In this document: positions 1-12,131 of the stretch, piece by piece | Position numbering within the stretch: position 1 is the stretch's first letter | Layout of the letters: each line of letters opens with the position of its first letter | Assembly (NCBI RefSeq): GCF_030445035.2 | Contig: NC_080696.1 | Span: 27,789,661-27,853,660, forward strand | Direction: 5' to 3' | Length of the DNA stretch: 64,000 bases | DNA from: Dasypus novemcinctus | Taxonomy: Eukaryota > Chordata > Mammalia > Cingulata > Dasypodidae | The notes under the pieces: model-generated | Told to the model about the DNA's origin: nothing | Databases searched by the model: none | What the model saw: only the letters and a program-made list of their open reading frames with translations | Made by a program: the position numbers and the translations under genes

Positions 1-1770
1 GGCTCTCATTGCTGAACAGGGAAGCCAAGCAATCGAGCTCTAAGTCGCAGGTGCCACCTGTATCTGTACCTAGGCTATCTGCCGGAACTTCCTTTGTGGG
101 ATGCTGAGTGGGAAACTGCAGGGAATCCCAAACCTGTGTCACTACAGGAGGCCCTCCCTCTGGTCTGAGGTGGCTCCTAGAGCCAGCAGGGCTGGCACGG
201 GTTATCACCCAAGCAGCACTTAGCAATGCACAGCAGAGGGCCTGGCAATGCTCACCTCCCAGGAGCCATGGTCAAAGTCCCAGCACTATTGGTCGCTTGG
301 CTATGGGGCAGTGATCTGGAGGGCTACTGGCTGGCCTGAGGCCACAGGTATTTGGGGTCCTCCAGGGCAGTCCCCAAGGTTGGGGGAAACTTGGTGGAGA
401 AGGGTAGAACTCCCGCAGTTGGGCTCAGGGCGGCTGAAGGCCTGAGCAGAAGCTTAGGCAGGAGGTGGAGGTTTGGGGGCTGGTCATTGATGCACAGACA
501 CAGGCCCTGCTCCCAGAAAGCTTCTAGGCCTTGACCAGCCACAAAGCAGGAGGCACAGCAGGCCTTAGGCACGAAGGGGTCCAGTGGGCAAAAGAGAAGG
601 CCCTTAGCGCTAGGGAGCCCGAGCTGTTGTCAGCACACCAGCACACACATTTATACATGTATATAATGCTAGGATTGCTAAAAGTAAACTGGCTACTGAA
701 TTTATACAGTTTAATGTAAATTTATGAAATTACGATAAAATCTCATATTTGTATAGTGGTATACAGAACTTGCAGCACAACTTCATCCAAGTTAAATCAC
801 ATGTTTTTACACCAATCTATATACTCCTTATGAGAATATTTACTACTTTTTGTCATATAGATAAAGAAATGTAATAAGGGTTGAAAATCATGGTACTTCC
901 AGTTAGTATTTACAGATAAGACAAGTCTTCAGGCAAGAATTTTTTGTTAATTTTATAATACTAGACCATGTGATAGAGAACTTTATTTAAGTGAGAAGTA
1001 CACATAATAAATATATCCTTTTATTATTTCTCCAGATCATCAAAATGTGAGAGGAAGCAGTGTTAAGACAGGTAACTGGATAAAAATATTCCCTTGTTTC
1101 CCCCATATCTCTCAGGTCCTATTCAGCTTCAGTGAACAAGCCTATGACACAGGGATGGACAAAGTCTGTGATATGGAACCCACCGAAACAGGAACTCTCA
1201 GGGTTGCTGGAGAAGAGGGTAGAATATCTCCAAGAGCCAAAGACTGAAGTAATAGATAGAAATGTGTCAGGGCAAATCATGTTTCTCTGGGAAAGTTGCT
1301 ATTGCTCAGGGGAGGTTATGACTAGTAAGACATAATCACAGAGGGCTGGTAATGCTGGTAACAGGAGGCAAGAAAGGGAAGGTAGTTTACTGGGTGTCTC
1401 TGTCTGCTCTAGTTTGCTAGAGCTCACTTGGTGTCTATTCACAAACAGATGTAAGGATGCTGATATATGTTATGAAAGTGAAAGTTTCTTTAAAATTGCA
1501 TATCCTTCTTTTTTGAAAAGTGATTTTACTGGAAAGGGAGAAAAAAGGTCTAAAGAAATTTAAAATGTAAAACACCACCACAGCAAACATATCACTGCCT
1601 ATTCTAAAACTAGTGACAAGTCTTTAATGCAAATGTATCTACATGGATTTTGGCATTGGCCCTTAACTGACTTAGATCATATGAATATCTCTCTGTCTGG
1701 TGCTTGGTATTTAACCCTTGATTACTGGAACAAGGGAAGTCTATAATCATATGGTTTAAAATTTTTTATT
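1..1770. other. Unassigned sequence, GC-richer first 620 bp
   Basis: No gene or repeat is recognised. The first ~620 bases are clearly richer in G and C than the AT-rich DNA that follows and change character abruptly near 640. This could be the end of a repeat (for example an LTR or L1 5' UTR) entering from the left, but no TATA box, AATAAA or TG...CA boundary could be placed. All open frames here are under 85 codons and look like chance. Confidence 0.3.
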
Positions 1771-1862
1771 CTGGAGCAGATGTAGCTCAGGGGTTAAGCA
1801 ACAGCTTTGCATGTACAAGGGCCCAGGTTCAATCATTGTTAACCACCCCCCCATAATAAAAA
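1771..1862 (+). mobile_element. Short tRNA-derived SINE
   Basis: A tRNA-like head with an exact polymerase III box A match (TAGCTCAGGGG, 1783-1793) and a near-match box B (GGTTCAATCAT, 1826-1836) 32 bp later, followed by a short A-rich tail. The layout is that of the short tRNA-derived SINEs common in xenarthrans. It is old: box B has lost its terminal CC and no target duplication could be fixed. Confidence 0.6.
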
Positions 1863-4080
1863 TTTAACAAAATAAAATTTAAAAACATAAAATAATAATA
1901 TAAAATTTGATATCCCATACAGGTGGGTAATTGAGAAGGAAATATATTTTGTGATTTTATTTCATTTTACCATTATTGTTTATTTCTCTCTATACTGATA
2001 TTGTAGCACATGAACAATAACTACATGATCTACAGTCAACCAACATTTATTATTTCTTCTTCACTGATTTCAATGTTGGTATTTTGATTCCATATTATAT
2101 GCACATGTATACTTTTGCACACATTGTCCCTTTAAATAAATTGAGACAATACAAGAAGGTTTTGAAAAGATAGAAATACCTATGTTCATACTGCCTAGTG
2201 ATAACTGTGTTTTCCTTCATACATTATCAGCTTTCTAATTTTTAGCTAATATGAGCTTGTAAAAAACACAACTATATATGAAATATTAATAGAAGCAATG
2301 TATTTCTTTCAATTTATGTTTATTAATTTATATAATCCATCTTATGGTCTGTATATAATTCTTTATATTATAAACAAGTCTGATGAGTAAAATTATACAT
2401 ACATATGTTATCATTTCCAGCTGTTTCTTTAAACTAAATCCTTAGAAATGGAATTGAGGGACAAAAGTACTTGATTTTGAATAGAGACCATTTTTTAGTT
2501 CAGAACAAATACTAGCTGCGTTTTTTCATATATTATCTAATGTATCACCAAAGATTACATTATGATTCAGATACTACCTCATATCTCCAAAGTTTTCACT
2601 AGCAACCTCATTTTAAAGATGTAGATAGGAACATCTGGAGTCTCACAGACATTGAGTTCTCTGAACTGCTAAGCTCTAACTCTCAGTGAGTTCCTGAATA
2701 AAGATTCTCTTGGTTAATGTAATGGAAAGTGAATGTGTGTTTACATGACATTATTTGTGTAGAAATTCAAAATCAGTGTTCCACAGATTTTTAGATTTCT
2801 AGTGAACAGACAAGTAATCCAGGTAACATGCCTAAACTGAGAAAGGATTCCAAGGTATGTGATCAAGGGCAAAGAGAAGCATAAAGGAAGTATTGCCATA
2901 TTGGAGATAGACTGCTTTATTTCTGTTGAAAACTGAAGCATTATTAAAATTGTTATGAAGATTAAGTGACATGGAGGGCCACTATATTGCATGATTCTAG
3001 GAAGCAAATATAAAATAAGGAAAAAAGTATCCTCTGAATGTGAACAAATTAGCAGCCTATGGGAATGTACTCTGTATTGTTTAAATTTGGAGTGATATTT
3101 TACAATACGTGAAGCATTTCCATATATTAACAAGCACTGATTGCTATGTGCTCATTAAACATCTACTCTACATTTATATATCAAGATAATATACAAAAGT
3201 CAAATTTATGTCTTAATGCAATTAATTTAATTACCACTAAACCAGTCAATGTAAATTTGAATGTAAGAAAAAAGTAAGTTGTATTAGGCATATACTATTT
3301 TATGTATTTGTACAATGAGGATGTTTTCTTGTTCCTTTTGAAACACTGGGTGGTAGTAAAAGGAGCATGGTTTTATTGTTTTTCTTGTTTACCTTCCTTT
3401 CTGTAAGGCTAGGAGCCTCGCCAGAATAAAATCAGTGGAACTAATATATATTTAATTTTGAGAGAAGTGATTTAGATGACAATTTTAATGCTTTTCCCAT
3501 TTCATTGCCATTATTTGTGTGATGATCCCAATACTAAATTACCAAATATATTCCTGTGAAAATAGTGTTGAGGTAAAGGTCAAACCACATTAGTAATTAT
3601 TAATAATTGCCTACGAGGCAACCACAAGATTTGTTTACTACCATACCTACTTCTCTAGGGCATATTTGGAGGAGAGGGAATTGTCCTTGCTTACCTTCTT
3701 CTGATATTTTCTAAGCTCATTTTCCCTTCAGGTGCTTTTCCTCCTCTAGATGTGTCAAATTTCTTCAGGATACACTATGTGCAAGCAGGTTGCAGAATAA
3801 CCTTCCTAAACGCGACTGCCTCTACATATCGTATATAGTAACTTTCTTCCATTTCTCCCCATTGAAACCTGAGCTTGTATGGCTACACATTGGATAAGCT
3901 AATTGGTCTTCCGAAGGGATTTCTTTGTACTTCAGAATGGCACTTTTATAATTGAAATCAATGTCTTTAAAGGGAACTCAGGCATCAGAGAAGACTACAT
4001 GAGAAAAATTCCATTTATAAGGTTTTTTTGGTGATTCAACAGTCACTAAAATAATACTATGTAGAATAGTGTCTACATAC
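1863..4080. other. Unassigned AT-rich sequence with possible MIR/L2 relics
   Basis: No coding region is credible. The 130-codon minus frame at 2741-3133 has no recognisable motif. A faint MIR-like order of motifs runs through about 2515-2690, and an L2-like order through about 3700-3960. Both are too worn to assert from reading alone. Confidence 0.3.
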
Positions 4081-4094
4081 AAGATGACCTGAGT
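4081..4094. repeat. Left target-site duplication of DAS SINE
   Basis: AAGATGACCTGAGT is repeated exactly at 4502-4515 and brackets the SINE, so the insertion boundaries are unambiguous. Confidence 0.9.
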
Positions 4095-4501
4095 TGGTGC
4101 TGGACTTGGCCCAGTGGTTAGGGCATCTGTCTACCACATGGGAGGTCTACGGTTCAATCCCCAGGCCTCCTTCCCATGCGGAGGTGGCCCATGTGCAGTG
4201 CTGACGCGCAAGGAGTGCTGTGCCAAGCAGGGGTGTCCCCCGCGTAGGGGAGCCCCATGCACAAGGAGTGTGCCCCATAAGGAGAGCCCCCCAGCGCGAA
4301 AGTGCAGCCTGCCCCAGAATGGTGCCGCACACTCGGAGAGCTGACACAGCAAGATGATGCAACCAAAAGAAACACAGATTCCCGTGCCGCTGACACAGAA
4401 GCGGACAAAGAAGACGCAGCAAATAGACACAAAGAACAGACAACCACTGGGGTGGGGGGAAGGGGAGAGAAATAAATAAATAAATAAATCTTAAAAAAAA
4501 A
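4095..4501 (+). mobile_element. DAS-type SINE (tRNA-derived), complete
   Basis: A tRNA-derived SINE with box A (TGGCCCAGTGG, 4107-4117) and box B (GGTTCAATCC, 4151-4160), then a GC-rich tRNA-unrelated body and a tail of AAAT units and a pure A run. It is flanked by a perfect 14-bp target duplication (4081-4094 and 4502-4515), the mark of L1-driven insertion. I recognise the sequence as the armadillo DAS family. It shares order and most bases with the copy at 27673-28061. Open frames across it, some over 140 codons on the minus strand, come from its GC-rich body and are not genes. Confidence 0.9.
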
Positions 4502-4515
4502 AAGATGACCTGAGT

Positions 4516-5019
4516 CATGGAATGTTACAAAACAGAGTTCATTACATGATACTAATCCCAAAGTACATGTCTCCCTACTGACATAGAATGTGTCCATTTC
4601 GTTGATATATATATATATCTTTATTCAAGCAAGGCAGCATGCATTTTGAATAACATAAAGCATAATTATTAATTGACATTCTACTAAATTGTGTACTGTA
4701 TTAAATAAAAATATATATTTGAATACATACTATATATAAGAAACTACCAGAGATGGAAAAAATCATATTGAAATCCTCCAGTTGCTCCCAATATGACAGT
4801 GAATAGACTTTTTTGAAAGCCTTTTAGAAAATGATCACATAATTAGTATATATGAAGTCAATTTTCAGAAATGAATATATCCCTGTACTCAGAACCCAGA
4901 CTATAAAACAGGACTTACTAAACAGCTCAGAAATCATCCACACACCACATCACAAATCCATGTCTAATATAATAGATTCGTTTGCATATTTGTAACCATG
5001 TGAAAGTGAAATCAAGGTG
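4516..5019. other. Unassigned AT-rich sequence
   Basis: AT-rich sequence with a short TA microsatellite near 4603-4618. No gene or repeat family is recognised. Confidence 0.3.
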
Positions 5020-5735
5020 TTTGCATACAATTATTTCTGGCTTCTTTCACTATAGCTTATATTTGTGAGATTCCTCAAATATATTCCTCAAATGTTTGTC
5101 ATGTTAGTTTATTCGTTCTCAATACTATGTTCAATGTACAGCATACCATAGGATATTATTTGAGGAACTGGGATCAGTGAACTATGGCCCATGAAAATGC
5201 ATTGAAACATAGTCAACCCAATTCTTTGGTTGTTGGGATGCAGGTGCAGACTTGGTTGCCTGTGTCAGGGGCTTTATAGCCTAAAAAGCTTAAAATATTT
5301 TGTATCCAATGCTTAAAAAAATCATCAACTCTGAATCAATGTATTGACAGAAATTTGGCCTGATTTCAGTTTTATAGTCTTGCAAATAATGCTACCATGA
5401 ACATTTTTGTACTTGCCTTTGGGGGATGTTCACTCATTTCTTGGATATTAAACTAGGAGTTCAAATTTTGGGTTCTGTGTCAAATATATGTCCAGCTATA
5501 GTAGATAATGCCATACACCTTTCCAAACAGAGGATAATTATCACTTGTCCTACTAATGAGTAAGAATACAGTAGTTCCATGTCTATGCCAATTATTGTTG
5601 TAAAAATCATCATTTTAGTCATTCTGTAGGTGAGTTGTGGTACTGCTTGGAGGTTTCAATTTTTATTTAACTGTAGGTTAATGAAATTGGATATCTACTT
5701 CTATGAAATGTCTATGAAAGTAGGAATGTGAATAA
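5020..5735 (-). mobile_element. Old antisense L1 fragment (ORF2 3' end)
   Basis: Read on the minus strand, the order of motifs from about 5350 to 5735 and again from about 5020 to 5165 follows the extreme 3' part of L1 ORF2, the region that in younger copies reads 'atgaacatt...' and 'ttgatttgcatttccctga' in antisense. It is heavily diverged and has no open frame. It is interrupted near 5170-5320 by a different sequence. Confidence 0.5.
5170..5320. mobile_element. Possible hAT/Charlie-like DNA transposon relic
   Basis: Contains CAGTGAACTATGGCCCATG and, at the other side, TAGCCTAAAAAGCTTAAAAT. These resemble the two ends of a common mammalian hAT-type non-autonomous element whose ends carry 'cagcaaactatggcccac' and 'aggctttgcgggccata'. 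It lies inside an old antisense L1 piece. The middle is shortened and the exact ends and 8-bp duplications were not found. Confidence 0.4.
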
Positions 5736-5984
5736 GAGACTATTTAAAAGGGCTTTGTTTAACATTACTGGGCTTTGTAATAATCCCACTATCTCACTGA
5801 TATCATTATAATTGTTATATCAGGTCAAATCAGCCTAGATAAGCTATCATTCTTTTCTTAAACAGGTGTAGTAAGTCTTTTTTTTTTTTTTTTGTCATAT
5901 CAGTACAATAGTGGGATGTGTTTAAACAGCAATATATTGATAGGTATACTACAGACAAAAGGTGGCAGCTGGAAAGGTCCTTAG

Positions 5985-6009
5985 TGATAATTGAAATTGA
6001 GCCCCTTTT
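5985..6009. repeat. Left half of MIR-like repeat / L1 target duplication
   Basis: GAAATTGAGCCCCTTTT (5993-6009) recurs imperfectly as GAATTTGAGCCCCTCTTTT at 7530-7548, bracketing the L1 3' UTR fragment. The sequence resembles the MIR core region that reads 'ttttacagatgaggaaactg', which continues to about 7610 on the right side. The L1 therefore appears to have landed in an old MIR. Confidence 0.45.
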
Positions 6010-7529
6010 GCATTGTCTCAGTGCATGGAGACCCACACAATAGTCAAAGGAATATTGAATTCCCATCCTGGGGAGTTCTGTTATGCTCTCTAATAGGATG
6101 GCAAGAGCCCCTAAAGTAAAAGGACAGTGCCTAATGAAGGAAGACAGACCATTACACCAGACCCTTGATATTGATGATTGTACATATGAACTATTTCTTG
6201 TAAAATTGAAACATAAGCCTTGTATTATATATTGTGTAAGAGTCACCTCCTGAAAGCCTCCTTGTTTCTCAAATGTGGCCTCTCCCTAAGTTAAACTAAG
6301 CATATAAATGCACTGCCATCCACTCACCCTGTCCCTCGTGTGGGACATGACTCCCTGGGAAAAGCCTTCCTGTCATCCAACTAGCAATGAATCTGAAAAA
6401 GACCTTGACCAAAAGGGGGAAAATGATTAATGAAAATTACTTTTTATGGCTAAGAGATTTCAAAGTGAGTCAGTGGGTCATTCCAGAGGTAAATTTTGTG
6501 CATGTCTCAACAAAATCTCATTGACTACCACACTAAACAGTACCTCAAACAGCAAGTCTCCTGAGAGCTCTAGAGACATCCAGACACTAAGCAGGGCAGA
6601 CAAGTTCAGGAATTCTGTACCCTGTCAGTGGGCCTTACTTTGGAATTTATGCTCCCCAGAGTAACAAAGTTAGAAACATTTACAGTTTTCCTACACATGA
6701 CTCTTCTGCCCCTTTTATTGGAACCTGTGATTAGCAATATACTTGTTAAATATATGTTCCTGAAACTTAAGTCTTTGGTCCATCATGTGCCAGTTGGGCC
6801 TTGAATCTCAACAGAGTTGCGAAACATACTCTCCAATTAATTGGGCTCATCAAGGACAACTAATAAGGAAATGATGATGGACAACACCCATCCCAAGAAA
6901 CAGAGTGTGTCTGCAACTGCAAGCAAGACAGTTTCATCCATCAGCACTGTGCAATCTAACTCCCCTCTCAGTTAAAGTAGAGTTGGCATGACCATGCCCA
7001 AATCCTCAAGACTGGGGAATGAGCAAAGATTAAAGTGGACATTATTATTCTATTACAGACTTGTTATTATTCTAATGGAAGGACTTTTATCATTGATATA
7101 TATTCTATTATAGACTTATTATTATTCTAATAGAAGGACTTTTATCATTGATGTATAGGCAGTGGCCACAAGAGGTTCCAAGAGGACAGAAGGGAAAGAA
7201 TAGGTGGAATATGGGGGCATTTTGGGGACATTTGAATTGTCCTACATAACATTGCAATGACAGATACAGGCCATTATATATTTTATCATAACCTACAAAA
7301 TTATTCAGGACAGAGTGTAAACTACAATGAAGCTATACTCCATAGTTAGTAGCAATGCTTCAATATGTGTTTATCAACTGTAACCAATGTACCATACTAA
7401 TGAAGGGTGTTGGTAATGTGGGAATGTGTGTGTCAGGAGTGGGGCATATGGGAATCCCCTATATTTTTATGTAACATTTATATAATCTAAGCCTTCTTTA
7501 AAATTTAATAATAAGAAGAATAATAAAAG
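6010..7529 (+). mobile_element. 5'-truncated L1 (3' UTR only), sense
   Basis: About 1.5 kb matching, from memory, the xenarthran L1 3' UTR: phrases such as GTGTGGGACATGACTCCCTG (6340-6359) and GTACCATACTAATGAAGGGT (7389-7408) are characteristic, and the element ends in an A/T-rich tail. It is bracketed by an imperfect 17-19 bp target duplication (5993-6009 and 7530-7548), so it is a severely 5'-truncated insertion. No part of ORF2 is present. It differs from the 3' UTR of the two full-length L1s in this window and so represents a separate, older lineage. Confidence 0.65.
7047..7156. repeat. 55-bp tandem duplication (two copies)
   Basis: Units 7047-7101 and 7102-7156 align end to end with only a few substitutions. 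Both begin ATTCTATTA and contain GGACTTTTATCATTGAT. The duplication is local to the L1 3' UTR fragment. Confidence 0.85.
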
Positions 7530-7610
7530 AATTTGAGCCCCTCTTTTACAGAGAAAGAACTGAAGTCTAGCAAGGAAGCATAATTGTTAAAGGTCACAGT
7601 GGTTTGTGTC
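7530..7610 (+). repeat. MIR-like core fragment
   Basis: Includes TTTTACAGAGAAAGAACTGA and AAAGGTCACAGTGG, which follow the order of the MIR core ('ttttacagatgaggaaactga ... aaggtcaca'). Its left part lies before the L1 fragment at 5985-6009. Identification is by eye. Confidence 0.45.
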
Positions 7611-9322
7611 CCACTTGGCACCTGGTTTATCTCATCTTCCTGAAGAAGGATTTCTTCAAGGGAGATAAAGTTGCAACTTCTGATTTTAATGCCTACTTCT
7701 CCCTAACTGCATCACTAAGTGTTATTACTGCTCTATTATTACAAATGTGGTTAAGCAGGGAATCACCATTATATATCCATCTATTTGCTGTTTTATACAT
7801 ATAACCAATCTACCATTACCATTCCATTCCTATGTTTAGGGATTTCAGTGGCAAGGCTTAAGAAAGGATTATTGATAAAAGAAGATGCCTGAAATATTAA
7901 CTCACTATTAGAACTTACTGTTAATATCATATTTTGAAGAAATTCCATTAGTCAGTGGGAGTGGTGTGAAGGAAAGAAACAGAAGAAAGTGACTATTGGG
8001 GAATGAAGAAACAGGTTAAAATACATTAAATCCTTTTGTTGTTATTTTCCTACAAGGTCTTTAGAATTCCGAGGTAGAAAGGCCACTGCATAACATTTTC
8101 CCAAACTCTTGAGTCATAAACCTCCTAAAATTATTCCCAATAACTGATTAGTCAACCACTACTTGCACAATTAATGTAGAGAAAGTTATATTGAGCAAAA
8201 GCGAGATTCTTTGCTGGATACATTTCACAGTGACCAATTCTTGAAACATTGTATTTTCAAAGAAAGAAGAGTTTGTTGGCAACACATACCAAGGAGAACA
8301 AATAACCTAATGGCCTAAAATGAGTCCCTCTAAACTGGAAAAATTCTGATTGTTTTATAGTATCCAAAGACAGGCAGGTTTAATGAATAATTGGCTAACA
8401 GAGTTTCCTTCATTAATATTTATTAAGGGGTTCTGTAGTGATCATAAGACTTTGAAGTTGTAAAGCAGGATGGGGGCTTCAAAAGGGAGTCATTCACAGG
8501 CTTTTACAGTCTCAAGATAAAGATTATATAGTTGTTCAATCCTCATCAGAGATCAAGGTATCTGGATTCTAGTTCAGCAAGTTTCAGTAATTCCAAGTAT
8601 GCACTGTTTTCTATTCTACAATATACTAAAATGTAAAAAGGCATCTATATAAGAATTCAGTAATCATACTCATGTGTTAATTCTTAACCCTCAGTTACAG
8701 AAACACAATATCAAATTTGCCAGTCCAATTTTTGATCATCCATTTATAGGGCTTAAAATTTCCCTAACTTTAGGTCATACCAACTAGGGTTAATAAAAAA
8801 GGACAATATGGAAATCCAATCAGTCTTTAGAGTCAGTAATATATGATGTCATACAGAAAGGAGATTATTTAATTGGGTGCCATATTTCCATGTTCCAAAT
8901 TAGTGGCAGTCCACTGTTCCCCTGCAATTATTTGGACTTTAATATTTTAGTTTTTAAACACAGTGTCTGCAATGTTACTGCTCATAAGAAACAATTCTAA
9001 CACATTATAGATTATTTGAGAAAATATGGGAGAGGAGGAAACCTTTAGAGCTATTTGTCTAAACAAGCATGCTCCATAGGCAGTTTCTGCTCTTATATTT
9101 CCATGAACAAGTTCCTGTTTTCCTTAAAGAGATGCCAAATTGAAAATCAGGGGAGAGCTTTGGCTTTACTCCCATTCTGAAATGTTTTCACACAGAACAT
9201 TTTTACAGTACAATGATAAAAGCCTAAAGTAAGTAATGTTTAGCTTGTTCAATTATAATGTATAATTAGGAATGTTCTTGAGTCCTCTATGGCCATTCAT
9301 GTTTTCTCATATATGCCCATAT
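7611..9322. other. Unassigned sequence
   Basis: No gene, RNA or repeat family is recognised. Base composition is AT-rich and the few open frames are short and featureless. Confidence 0.3.
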
Positions 9323-9334
9323 TCACGTTTTCTT
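9323..9334. repeat. Target-site duplication of full-length L1 copy 1
   Basis: TCACGTTTTCTT here is identical to 19098-19109. The T-rich strand merges with the poly-T (the poly-A tail in antisense) at 9333-9345, as expected for L1 endonuclease cleavage. Confidence 0.85.
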
Positions 9335-9345
9335 TTTTTTTTTTT

Positions 9346-12131
9346 ATTGACTTTGTAATAATATTACATCAAAAATATATATGTGAGGTCCCATTCAACC
9401 CCACTCCCCCACCCCCCCCTCTCCCCCCCAAAACACTCGTTCCCATCATCATGACACATCCATTGGATTTGGTAAGTACATCTTTGGGCACCTCTGCACC
9501 TCATAGTCAATGGTCCACATCATGGCCCATACTCTCCTCCATTCCATCCAGTGGGCCCTGTGAGGATTTACAATGTCCGGTGATTGCCTCTGAGGCACCA
9601 TCCAGGGCAGCTCCATGTCCCAAAGACACCTCCACCTCTCATCTCTTCCTGCCTTTCCCCATACCCTTCGTCCACCATGTCCACTTTTCTCAATCCAATA
9701 CCACCTCTTCTATGTGGACATTGGATTGGTTGTGTCCATTGCACCTCTATGTCAAGAGGAGGCTCAAATTCCACATGGATGCTGGATGCAATCCTCCCAT
9801 TTTCAGTTGTAATCACTCTAGGCTCCATGGTGTGGTGATTGTCCTTCTTCAACTCCATCTTAGCTGAGTGTGGTAAGTCCAATAAATCAGATTGTAGGTG
9901 CTGGAGTCTGTTGAGGCTCAGGACCTGGCTATCACATTGTCAGTCCAGAGATTCAAATCCCCTAAATATACCTTAAATCCCAACGTTAACTGCACCTCCA
10001 GCACATTAGCATGAAAGTCTTATGAAGGGAGATCCCATCTGAGTCCAGATTCATCACACATAAACACCATTTCCAAAGAGGGGCCATCTGCCCTGGTAGT
10101 TAACCCCATTGGCCATGGCCATAACTCTCATGGGTCTCTTTAGCCTTCAAAGGAACCAATATCTAGGGGTTGTATCTGCTTTATCTGTCTCTCTGACTCT
10201 GCTCAGTTGTGCATGAGGGCAATCCTTCTGCCAGCCTCCAGACTCTTTTTTAGAAACTCGTAGCCATATAAACTCATTTCTCCTTTCCATTTCCCCCTTA
10301 CATTAGGTCAAACAGCATTTTAAAGTCATGTTATTTTATGTAGACATGGATATTCTGCTGATCCGCATTGAACCTTCTGTATAAGGTCCTTTTCCAGTTG
10401 CATCATCAGTTGGTATTTGATAGTGGTCCCTCGTTGCCAGGGAGGCTCGTCCCCGGGTGTCATGTCCCACGCTGGAGGGAAGGCATTGCATTAACATGCT
10501 GAGTTTGGCTTCGAGACTGGCCACATTTGAGTAACATGAAGGCTGACAGGAGGAAATTCCCAGGCACAATGTTGCTCTAGGCCTTGTTCTTATTTTAGGT
10601 TTATCAGCTCACAAGCATAGTCATTAGCATCAGGGGCTCACTGTTGAACCCTCACTCCCTCCAGGTCCCCGCCGCTGTACCTGGGAGACTGTCGCTGCTC
10701 CCCTAGGGACCGCGACAAAGCACCACTGGCCAGGAACCCAGTACCCCCCCTGCTGTGGTTTTTAATTGTTGCCACTATGAGTATATCCAATCATTACGAT
10801 GCCCCCTGGATATATGTTCTGTACAGCTCCCTGTCAGCCATATATCACCTGTCATTGGTATCCCATACCAGTATCCCTCCATTGCCATTGTTGAAACACT
10901 CTGTGTTCCAGAGCTCCCCGAAATTTGAAGCCCAATATAATGTCATGGTCCCTTACTAGGGAATGGCATATAGCGATGGGCTTAAAGGATAGATAAAGAA
11001 CTTGGATAAAGTTAGATAAAGAACTTAGATAAAGAATGTTGACTTGAAAAAATTCCACATCCTATCCTTTTTTTTTTTTTCCCCCCCCCTAATTATTCAG
11101 CATTTCTTCACAGGAGTCCTAGACCACAGCAATGCATATATATAATATACAGCACTCCCATACATCCACCACAAAACCTTTTTCCTTCCACAGCGATACT
11201 CTTACGCCCTATTCACATCATATTTACTTAAGGTGATGTACAGAGTCTGAGGTATTAGCTTTCTAACAAGGTAATATCTGTGCTTACATTATGGTGCATA
11301 CTTTAGGATACACAGTTCTTTACATTTTTAGTTATCCTATGTTTTACATTATGGTTTACATTATCAGTCTGTCATCTCCTATATGTTATGGTGTAATATT
11401 ACATGTTTTATATCCATCCTTGTGTACTCTCAAAAAACTCCTCTCTTGCCCCCCTTTTATTTTGGTTCCACACATTTAACGTCCATTTTCCCTTCCACCT
11501 TGGTGCCCACAGTGACAGCCAACCTCCGTTTCCTGAGGAGCCACTTCCAGAAATAGATGGAATAGTGTTCAGGGCCTAACTTGCTCAACTGCCCCAATGC
11601 CCTGGGAGCCACCCTTTCTCTCGAGGGATACAGTTCCCTCTATTTGGTGGCATTAGTCCTCCCCAGGATGTGGGTCCACCCCCACTCTCACTACTTGGGA
11701 TTCTACCCCATGGTGTCACCCACTCTGCCAGAATGAGCATTTAGGCATTCCCCAAGAGCCCGTCCTGCATCAGACCCTCCCCTCCGAGCATTCTAAACAG
11801 GTAACCCTCTTTATTATATTTTGATATGATTTTCTCGGCATTTTACTCTCCACCAACACCTGACCCTCTCCTGTGTTTGTATGCTACCCCTCCCACCCCC
11901 CACTTTTGGGCAACGTTACCCAACCATCCCTTCCCAGCCACCCTCAAACCCGTAAAGCCCCAACCAAAGGCAACCCCTTGCCCCCCTTTTATCTCTTCTT
12001 TGTGTTCATACTTACCACCATCTCGTCTTAAATTCCACCCCTGCAGACATCGGCTCATATCCTTCCTCCACCCTCCGATTTCCTGTAAGCCTATCGTTCA
12101 GTCTCTTGCTATCTAGGGCAGCTTGTTTATT
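9346..12131 (-). other. Long 3' UTR of L1 copy 1
   Basis: About 2.8 kb between the ORF2 stop and the poly-A tail. The same region, collinear, is present in L1 copy 2 (41801-44652), and in part in the inverted L1 at 37779-40117, so it is a true family feature and not a chance insertion. Proline-rich open frames on the plus strand (for example 9289-9867 and 11826-12116) are shadows of this pyrimidine-rich antisense sequence. No conserved protein product is apparent. Confidence 0.75.
9399..9429 (-). promoter_or_regulatory. G-rich tract next to L1 poly-A tail
   Basis: The plus strand is C-runs (CCCC, CCCCC, CCCCCCCC, CCCCCCCC separated by one to three bases), so the L1 RNA carries at least four G-runs ~60 bases before its tail. 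This fits a G-quadruplex. Copy 2 keeps a weaker C-run cluster at 41877-41907. Human L1 3' UTRs also have a G-rich polypurine tract near the tail. Confidence 0.6.

Noticed and set aside
4131-4597. Overlapping minus-strand frames up to 147 codons
   Set aside because: They lie across the GC-rich body of a DAS SINE and have a hydrophobic look only because of antisense tRNA-like sequence. The similar frame at 27655-28086 lies in the other DAS copy.
9289-9867. 192-codon proline-rich frame on the plus strand
   Set aside because: It is the antisense of the L1 3' UTR, including its C-runs. The matching frame at 41792-42214 in copy 2 is broken differently, so no protein is conserved.
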